15,227 nucleotides of DNA from DASZFV01 sp035546175 (GTDB lineage: Bacteria; Myxococcota_A; Polyangia; Fen-1088), in NCBI GenBank assembly GCA_035546175.1, contig DASZWW010000096.1, positions 1-15,227 on the forward strand, given 5' to 3'. Of this stretch, positions 8,426 through 15,227 are shown one piece after another. Within the stretch, counting starts at the first letter, position 1. Every line of letters begins with the position of its first letter. The position numbers and the translations under genes were made by a program. The notes under the pieces are model-generated. The model saw only the letters and a program-made list of their open reading frames with translations, was not told the origin of the DNA and did no database searches.

Positions 8426-8465
8426 CCGGCGCCTGTCGGGATTCCCCCGCGGACACCCGCGCCGG
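8426..8465 (-). terminator. Possible nested stem-loop after argG
   Basis: In the 123-bp gap between the argG stop and the EAL gene, CCGGCGC (8426-8432) pairs perfectly with GCGCCGG (8459-8465). Inside is a second small stem, CGGG (8437-8440) with CCCG (8446-8449). Read in the argG direction, a short TTTT follows about 11 nt after the outer stem. The T-run is too short and too distant for a textbook intrinsic terminator, so the call is tentative; it could be an attenuating or mRNA-stabilising fold. Confidence 0.3.
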
Positions 8466-8471
8466 CGCCCG

Positions 8472-9668
<1,197 letters not shown>

Positions 9669-9783
9669 GGGCGAGGAGCTACCACATCCGCGCCCAAAAA
9701 GGCAGGCGGTGCGGGCGGTCGCCGACCCTTTCGTGTGACAATTCTCCCGTGGTCTCGGGTTGGTGGCTCGTCATCGCGGCCGG

Positions 9784-9819
9784 GGGCGCCGTGGCCGTCG
9801 CGAACCTCCGGCGGCGCCC
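9784..9819. repeat. GC-rich inverted repeat in the argG upstream gap
   Basis: GGGCGCCG (9784-9791) and CGGCGCCC (9812-9819) form a perfect 8-bp inverted repeat around a 20-nt loop. It sits in the longest intergenic stretch of the window (9669-9888), which otherwise holds no gene I can support. It could terminate the uncharacterised gene or form an argG leader structure. There is no T-tract. Confidence 0.35.
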
Positions 9820-9888
9820 TGATCGCGTCAGATTCGTGACACAGTCGGGCGCGTGTCGACAGGGGCGTGGTCGAGTGACCGCGCGCGC

Positions 9889-10728
9889 TCAGACGACGCG
9901 GATGATGCCCGCGCGCAGCAGCGAGGCGGCGATGCGCAGGCCCTCTCCGTGGAGCCGGGCGGCGTCGAGGATCTGGCCGACCGAGCGCACGCCGTCGACG
10001 AGCCCGATGAAGGCGCGCCGGCGGTCGTCGAGGACGGCGATCGGGATGTCCTGCATGCGCTTCGCCACGACGGGCACCTCGTCGAGGGAGCCGACGTAGC
10101 TGGAGAAGATCTGGGCGAAGAGCGGGCGCGCCGGCTCGATGACCTCGGCGATGCCGGGGGGCGCGGCGCGCTCGGCCTCGTCGAAGGCCTGCTCGGCCGC
10201 CACGACGGCGCCCGCGAGCGCGCCCGAGCTCAGCAGCGCGCGCGCCTGGTCGATGAGGTGCGCGGCGCGCAGGCGGGCGCGCGCGTTCGGGTCGTTCGAG
10301 ACCTCGACCTTGTAGCCCTGGCTCCGCTCGCGCGGCGTGGGGGCGCGATCGGAGTCGCCCACGCGCCGCGTGAGCTCGTGGCCGCCGTGGCTCTCGGGGC
10401 GGGGCGCCGCGGGGTCCCGGCCGGCCGGGACCTCCGAGACGTCGGTCATCGACTCGGCGATGAGCGCCGAGATGGGCGAGGTCAGCGTGTTGCGCCGGTC
10501 GCGCTCGACGTTGATCTCCGCGGTGCGGAGGGTGTCGAGGTGGCTCGCGTGGTCCTGCGTCCTGCGGCTGTGCTCGTCGTCGGTCAGGTCCTCGGGCACG
10601 GCCGCGTGGGTCGTCGCCGTGCGGTTCGACGTCGGCGTGATGTCAGCGTCGTCGACCAAGATGTCCCCCAGCTCGAGCGCTTCTTCTGCTTCGCGCGGCT
10701 GCGCGAACGGTGCTCCGCGCGCTCTCAT
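9889..10728 (-). CDS. Uncharacterised protein with disordered N-terminus and myxobacterial-type C-terminal domain
   Basis: I do not recognise a named function. The 279-aa protein has two halves. Residues 1-145 are polar, rich in Thr, Asp, Glu, Arg and Pro, and look disordered. Residues 150-279 are helical. A segment RAAHLIDQARALLSSGALAGAVVAAEQAF (154-182) resembles a TPR-like helical hairpin. LDDRRRAFIGLVDGVRSVGQIL (233-254), followed by an Ala/Leu helix and AGIIRVV, resembles a small domain recalled at the C-terminus of many myxobacterial regulatory proteins (AFLLSRIDG-type). There is no signal peptide or membrane helix. ATG 10728 is chosen; a TTG three codons upstream is possible. It lies 77 bp after argF and before argG on the same strand. 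A role in arginine metabolism is not implied by its sequence. Confidence 0.75.
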   Translation of the reverse strand: MRARGAPFAQPREAEEALELGDILVDDADITPTSNRTATTHAAVPEDLTDDEHSRRTQDHASHLDTLRTAEINVERDRRNTLTSPISALIAESMTDVSEVPAGRDPAAPRPESHGGHELTRRVGDSDRAPTPRERSQGYKVEVSNDPNARARLRAAHLIDQARALLSSGALAGAVVAAEQAFDEAERAAPPGIAEVIEPARPLFAQIFSSYVGSLDEVPVVAKRMQDIPIAVLDDRRRAFIGLVDGVRSVGQILDAARLHGEGLRIAASLLRAGIIRVV

Positions 10729-10743
10729 TCGGACCAAGGAATC

Positions 10744-10758
10744 GGCAGGATGACTGCC
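10744..10758 (-). other. Small hairpin in the argF/uncharacterised-gene spacer
   Basis: GGCAG (10744-10748) and CTGCC (10754-10758) form a perfect 5-bp stem with a 5-nt loop, 16 bp upstream of the uncharacterised gene's ATG. It has no T-tract, so it is more likely a leader structure than a terminator, and may be chance. Confidence 0.2.
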
Positions 10759-10805
10759 CTTCTTGAGAGCGTATGCAGCCTAACATTCGACGTTTTCGAT
10801 CGGCC

Positions 10806-11756
<951 letters not shown>

Positions 11757-11767
11757 CGCCGCGTCCT

Positions 11768-12967
11768 TTAGCCGTCCGCCAGAGCGGCGTCGAGGATCTG
11801 CACCGCCTCGTCGATCTGAGATTTGGTCACGATGAGCGGCGGCGCAAGGCGCACGACGTTGCCGCCCGCGACCGAGACCAGCAGCCCGCGCTCGGCGGCG
11901 CGCGCGACGACGGGCGCGGCCTCGCCGTCGAGCACGAGGCCCTGGAGGAGGCCCCGGCCGCGCGCGCCGCGCGTGCGGGGCTTGCGCCGCTCGGCGAGGT
12001 GCCGCAGCGCCGAGTTGAGGTGCGCGCCCGCGTCTCGGCAGCTCTCGAGGAGGTTGCGCTCGTCGAGCGCCTGCTGGACGTAGAGCGCCGCCGCCGTGGC
12101 CAGCGGGTTGCCGCCGAAGGTCGAGGCGTGCGTGCCCGGCTCGAAGCCGCGCCCGACCTCCTCGTTGGCGAGCATGGCGCCGATGGGCACGCCCCCGCCC
12201 AGCCCCTTGGCGAGCGTCACGACGTCGGGCACGACGCCCTCGTTCTCGAACGCGTAGAAGGTGCCCGTGCGCCCCACGCCGGTCTGCACCTCGTCGAAGA
12301 TCAGCACGGTGCCCGTCTCGGTGCAGATGCGCCGCAGCTCCTGCAGCCAGCCGGGCGGCGGGATGATGATGCCGCCCTCGGCCTGCACGGGCTCGACGAT
12401 GACGGCGCAGGTCTTGTCGGTGATCCCGGCCCGGAGCGCGGCCGCGTCGCCGAACGGCAGGAAGCGCACCGGCTCGACGAGCGGGCCGAAGCCGGCGCGG
12501 TACTTCGCCTGCCCCGTGACGGCGAGGGCGCCCATCGTGCGGCCGTGGAAGCTGTTGTCGAAGGCCACGAGCTCGACGCGCGCGGGCCGCGCGCGCGCCA
12601 CGGCCTGGTAGCGGCGCGCGATCTTGAGCGCGGCCTCGTTGGCCTCGGCGCCCGAGTTGCAGAAGAAGGCGCGGCCCTTGAAGGCGCGCCGCGAGAGCGC
12701 CTCGGCGAGGCGGAGCTGGTTCTCGAGGTAGTAGAGGTTGGAGGCGTGCACGAGGCGCCGCGCCTGCGCGCCGATCGCGTCGGCCAGGCCGGGATCGCCG
12801 TGGCCGAGGACGCACACCGCGACGCCGGCCGTCATGTCGAGGAAGCGGCGGCCCGAGACGTCCCAGAGAGCGCAGCCCTCGCCGCGCGTCATGACGACGG
12901 GCGCCTGGCGATAATTATTGAGGAGCAGCCGCTTGCCGGCGTCGACGAGCTCTTCTTGCTGGGACAT
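11768..12967 (-). CDS. argD: Acetylornithine aminotransferase (class III, PLP)
   Basis: This 399-aa class-III aminotransferase should convert N-acetylglutamate semialdehyde to N-acetylornithine with glutamate. Key sites are NSGAEANEAALK (104-115), the aromatic-stacking FHGRT region (140-144), FDEVQTGVGRTG (224-235) with D225 binding the pyridine nitrogen, and the Schiff-base lysine K254 in TLAKGLGGG. THASTFGGNPLA further on is the usual phosphate-binding segment. The ArgD assignment over other ornithine or succinylornithine aminotransferases rests on homology and on argF lying directly downstream. ATG 12967 opens with a natural N-terminal helix. It is the first gene of the arg run and is divergent from the type III PKS gene. 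Confidence 0.95.
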   Translation of the reverse strand: MSQQEELVDAGKRLLLNNYRQAPVVMTRGEGCALWDVSGRRFLDMTAGVAVCVLGHGDPGLADAIGAQARRLVHASNLYYLENQLRLAEALSRRAFKGRAFFCNSGAEANEAALKIARRYQAVARARPARVELVAFDNSFHGRTMGALAVTGQAKYRAGFGPLVEPVRFLPFGDAAALRAGITDKTCAVIVEPVQAEGGIIIPPPGWLQELRRICTETGTVLIFDEVQTGVGRTGTFYAFENEGVVPDVVTLAKGLGGGVPIGAMLANEEVGRGFEPGTHASTFGGNPLATAAALYVQQALDERNLLESCRDAGAHLNSALRHLAERRKPRTRGARGRGLLQGLVLDGEAAPVVARAAERGLLVSVAGGNVVRLAPPLIVTKSQIDEAVQILDAALADG

Positions 12968-12976
12968 GGCGGAGAG

Positions 12977-13000
12977 ACTCTAGCGGATCGGCGACGTCGC
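12977..13000 (-). promoter_or_regulatory. Candidate argD promoter -10 with overlapping palindromic operator
   Basis: Reading towards argD, TAGAGT (12982-12977) fits TANNNT and lies 9 nt before the ATG. Immediately upstream, GCGACGTCGC (12991-13000) is a perfect 10-bp palindrome that would fall in the -10/-35 spacer, a common repressor position. It does not look like the E. coli ARG box. No convincing -35 is visible. The 108-bp gap 12968-13075 also has to serve the divergent PKS gene, so the site could affect both. Confidence 0.3.
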
Positions 13001-13075
13001 GATAACCCCCAACCCGTCGCTAGGTCGCGGGCCCGCCTTGTGCGATGGTCGCTGCAGGCCCAGGTTTCCTGCCCC

Positions 13076-14149
13076 ATGGACGCCGAACCCGCGATCGTCG
13101 CCACGGCCACCGCCGTCCCGCCGCACGAGGCGACCCAGGAGGACGTGCGGGAGCGCCTGCGGGCGCTGCTGCCGCTCGACGCGCGCCGCCTCGAGGCCGC
13201 GCTCTCCTTCTTCGATCACACGGCGGTCGAGCGGCGGCGCAGCGTCTACCCGCTGGGCGACTTCGGCCGCCCGCGCTCCCTCGGAGAGAGCATGGCGCTC
13301 TACCGCACGCACGCCATTGCCCTCGGCCGCGACGTGGCGGCGCGCGCGCTGGCGTCCGCCGGCGTGCGCGCCGAGGAGATCGACGTCGTCGTCACCGTCT
13401 CGTGCACGGGGATCATGATCCCTTCGCTCGACGTCTACCTGGCCGACGAGCTGGGCCTGCGGCGCGACGTGCGTCGGCTGCCGCTCACCGAGCTCGGGTG
13501 CGCGGGCGGCGCCGCCGCGCTCGGACGCGCGCACGACCTCCTGCGCGGCTTCCCGGCGGCGCGGGCGCTCGTCGTCGCCGTCGAGCTGCCGAGCCTCTCG
13601 CTCCAGCGCCAGGACGTCACCCCCGCGAACCTCGTGGCGACGGCGCTGTTCGGCGACGGCGCGGCCGCGGCGGTGCTCACGGGAGGCGCCGCCGACCGGC
13701 GGGGGCGGCGCGCGCTCCGCGTGCTCGAGGCCGGCGCGCACGTCTTCCCCCGCTCGACGGACGCGCTGGGCTTCGATCTGCGCGACGACGGCTTCCACAC
13801 GGTTCTCTCCAGGGACGTCCCCGTGCTCCTGCGGAGGGAGATCGCCGCCCTCGTGAGCGCGCTCGCCGCGCGCCGGGGCCTCGCGCGCGAGGACCTGGGC
13901 TTCTTCGTGCTGCACCCGGGCGGCCCCAAGATCCTGGGGGCCGCCGAGGAGGCGCTGCGCCTCGCGCGTGACGACACGCGGGAGTCCTGGGAGGTGCTGC
14001 GCGACTTCGGGAACCAGTCGAGCGCGTCCGTGCTCTTCGTCCTCGACCGGCGCCTCGCCGAGCGGCCTCCCGCCCCCGGCGCGCGCGGCTTGCTCGCGGC
14101 CTTCGGCCCGGGGTTGGCCGTCGATCTCCTGCTCCTCGAGGCCGCCTGA
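13076..14149 (+). CDS. Type III polyketide synthase (chalcone/stilbene synthase superfamily)
   Basis: This 357-aa thiolase-fold enzyme has the complete catalytic triad: C142 (in TELGCAGG), H280 (in FVLHPGGPK) and N313 (in FGNQSSAS). VTVSCTGIMIPSLD (106-119) and ATALFGDGAAA (188-198) are superfamily signatures. The triad loads an acyl-CoA starter and extends it with malonyl-CoA, giving alkylpyrones, alkylresorcinols or similar products. The starter is not deducible from sequence, but the neighbours argue for a long-chain fatty acyl starter. The ATG at 13076 is chosen because homologues begin just before the IVATATAVPPH strand; an in-frame GTG at 13040 is less likely. The stop overlaps the next gene as TGATG, so the three downstream reading frames look like one operon. 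It is divergent from argD. Confidence 0.95.
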   Translation: MDAEPAIVATATAVPPHEATQEDVRERLRALLPLDARRLEAALSFFDHTAVERRRSVYPLGDFGRPRSLGESMALYRTHAIALGRDVAARALASAGVRAEEIDVVVTVSCTGIMIPSLDVYLADELGLRRDVRRLPLTELGCAGGAAALGRAHDLLRGFPAARALVVAVELPSLSLQRQDVTPANLVATALFGDGAAAAVLTGGAADRRGRRALRVLEAGAHVFPRSTDALGFDLRDDGFHTVLSRDVPVLLRREIAALVSALAARRGLAREDLGFFVLHPGGPKILGAAEEALRLARDDTRESWEVLRDFGNQSSASVLFVLDRRLAERPPAPGARGLLAAFGPGLAVDLLLLEAA

Positions 14150-14748
14150 TGGCGCGGTCGGAGGTGGCGTTCCTCGCCCTCCTCGCGGCCGTGGGCCTCG
14201 GCCGGCTCGTCGAGATGCGCCTGTCGCGCCGGCACCAGCGCGCGCTCGCGGCGCAGGGCGCGCGGCGCGAGCCCGAGCCCGGCTTCGCGGCCATGGTCGC
14301 GCTGCACACGGGCGTGCTCGTGGCGAGCGCCGTCGAGGTCGTGGCGCTCCGGCGGCCGTTCCTGCCCGCCGTCGCCGTGCCGGCCCTCATCGCCTTCGCG
14401 CTGGCGAACGCGCTGCGCTGGTGGGTCATCGCCACGCTCGGAACGCACTGGAACGTCCAGGTCGTCGGCTCGCTCTCGCTCGGCGTCGTCACGGGCGGCC
14501 CCTACCGGTTCGTCCGCCACCCGAACTACGTCGCGGTCTTCGTCGAGCTCCTCGCGCTCCCGCTCGTGCACGGCGCGTGGCTCACGGCGGTCGCGGGCGC
14601 GGCGTTGCACGTGCCCGTCCTGCGCCGGCGGCTCGCCCTCGAGGAGGCCGTGCTGGGCGCCGACGCCACGTACCGCGCCGCGATGTCCGGCAAGCCGCGC
14701 TTCGTGCCGCGCCTGCGGGCGCGGGGGTCCGCGTGGCCGACGTCGTGA
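14149..14748 (+). CDS. Isoprenylcysteine carboxyl methyltransferase (ICMT)-like membrane methyltransferase
   Basis: This 199-aa membrane protein has hydrophobic helices near 5-19, 48-66, 73-95 and 125-157. The C-terminal signature GPYRFVRHPNYVAV (117-130) with RHPNY, and LALEEAVLG (162-170) with paired Glu, is the SAM-binding core of the ICMT/phospholipid methyltransferase family. Bacterial members beside type III PKS genes, such as SrsB of Streptomyces griseus and BpsB of Bacillus subtilis, methylate the lipid-like polyketide, so that role is inferred here rather than protein methylation. The start ATG shares one base with the PKS stop (TGATG) and is preceded by GAGG (14138-14141). The last codons overlap the flavoprotein start. 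Confidence 0.92.
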   Translation: MARSEVAFLALLAAVGLGRLVEMRLSRRHQRALAAQGARREPEPGFAAMVALHTGVLVASAVEVVALRRPFLPAVAVPALIAFALANALRWWVIATLGTHWNVQVVGSLSLGVVTGGPYRFVRHPNYVAVFVELLALPLVHGAWLTAVAGAALHVPVLRRRLALEEAVLGADATYRAAMSGKPRFVPRLRARGSAWPTS

Positions 14749-15227
14749 TCGCGGGCGCCGGGCCCGCCGGCGCCTCGCTCGCCGTCATGCTCGGCCGCGC
14801 CGGCCTCTCCGTCGACGTGTTCGACGCGCGCCGCTTCCCGCGCGAGAAGCCCTGCGGCGAGGGCCTCATGCCCTCGGGGGTCGCCGTCCTCGCGCGCCTC
14901 GGCCTGCTCGCCGCCGTGGGCGGACGGCGCGTCTCGGGCGTCCGCTACCGCGGCTTCGGCCTCGAGGCCGAGAGCGCGTTCCCCGACGTCGACGGCGCGC
15001 CCGCGACGATGCTGGCGCAGCGCCGCCTGCGCCTCGACGAGGCGCTCGTCGCGGCGGCGCGGGCCACGCCGGGCGTGCGCGTGTTCGAGGACGCGGCCGT
15101 CGAGGGCGCCGCCGTCGAGCGCGGCCGCGCCGTGGGCCTGCGGGTCGGCGGCGAGCTCCGGCGCGCCGGCCTCGTCGTGGGCGCCGACGGCCTCGGCTCG
15201 CGCGTGCGCCGGTCCCTCGGCCTCGAC
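14733..15227 (+). CDS. FAD-dependent oxidoreductase / hydroxylase (3' end beyond window)
   Basis: The frame is open to the right edge; 165 residues are visible. The N-terminal FAD dinucleotide-binding motif is AGAGPAGASL (7-16). FPREKPCGEGLMPSG (35-49) is the conserved segment of the geranylgeranyl-reductase/PHBH-like family, and VVGADGLGSRVRR (148-160) is the second FAD-ribityl motif. The protein is a group-A flavoprotein monooxygenase or the related saturating reductase; the missing C-terminal half would decide. Its place after the PKS and methyltransferase matches SrsC, the hydroxylase of the S. griseus phenolic-lipid pathway. The GTG at 14733 overlaps the end of the methyltransferase gene by 16 nt, with GGGGG 5 nt upstream as a weak ribosome-binding site. 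Confidence 0.9.
   Translation, partial: MADVVIAGAGPAGASLAVMLGRAGLSVDVFDARRFPREKPCGEGLMPSGVAVLARLGLLAAVGGRRVSGVRYRGFGLEAESAFPDVDGAPATMLAQRRLRLDEALVAAARATPGVRVFEDAAVEGAAVERGRAVGLRVGGELRRAGLVVGADGLGSRVRRSLGLD

Noticed and set aside
9749..10099. Plus-strand ORF starting with a short hydrophobic segment (GWWLVIAAGGAVAVANL)
   Set aside because: The start looks like a small membrane peptide, but there is no ribosome-binding site, the rest turns Arg/Ser-rich, and it runs antisense into the uncharacterised gene. Not supported as a gene.
11999..13075. Long in-frame extension upstream of the type III PKS
   Set aside because: It is antisense to argD and has no polyketide-synthase similarity; the ATG at 13076 fits the family N-terminus.

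Overview
The window is a very GC-rich, gene-dense bacterial chromosome segment (GC judged by eye, not counted). It holds 17 protein-coding genes and no RNA genes, transposons or CRISPR arrays. The longest gap between genes is 220 bp. The best guess for the source is Myxococcota (myxobacteria) or a close deltaproteobacterial relative. This rests on a Hanks-type Ser/Thr kinase of myxobacterial style (kinase domain, low-complexity linker, one C-terminal membrane helix), a lone response-regulator/EAL protein, and an unrecognised protein whose C-terminal segment resembles domains recalled from myxobacteria. The lineage is inference; no marker gene settles it.

Layout, left to right. (1) 1-1172 (-): Ser/Thr kinase, cut by the left edge; divergent from it is a small 'low-affinity iron permease'-family membrane protein (1247-1753, +). 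(2) 1775-4113 (-): a compact run read leftwards as engB, rimI, a secreted polysaccharide deacetylase and a GNAT acetyltransferase. (3) 4138-4737 (+): coaE, divergent from engB across only 24 bp and convergent with cydB with one base between the stop codons. (4) 4739-7082 (-): cydA-cydB, a quinol-oxidising cytochrome bd with overlapping genes. (5) 7130-8347 (-): CheY-like receiver plus EAL domain, a likely c-di-GMP phosphodiesterase. (6) 8472-12967 (-): arginine genes argD-argF, an uncharacterised 279-aa protein, then argG. (7) 13076-15227 (+): type III polyketide synthase, isoprenylcysteine-methyltransferase-like membrane enzyme, and an FAD-dependent oxidoreductase cut by the right edge.

How they work together. 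ArgD, ArgF and ArgG cover acetylornithine formation, ornithine to citrulline, and citrulline to argininosuccinate. EngB (50S assembly), RimI (S18 acetylation) and CoaE (last CoA step) are housekeeping. CydAB is a terminal oxidase for low oxygen or inhibitor stress. The most notable region is the right end. The order type III PKS, ICMT-like methyltransferase, flavoprotein matches the logic of the Streptomyces griseus srsABC phenolic-lipid pathway: an alkylresorcinol is made, then methylated and oxidised. The PKS has an intact Cys-His-Asn triad, so a lipid-like polyketide operon is a reasonable inference.

The sequence also shows a 24-bp divergent promoter space between engB and coaE with two overlapping TANNNT elements, a perfect 10-bp palindrome upstream of argD in the divergent arg/PKS control region, and two GC-rich inverted repeats flanking argG.
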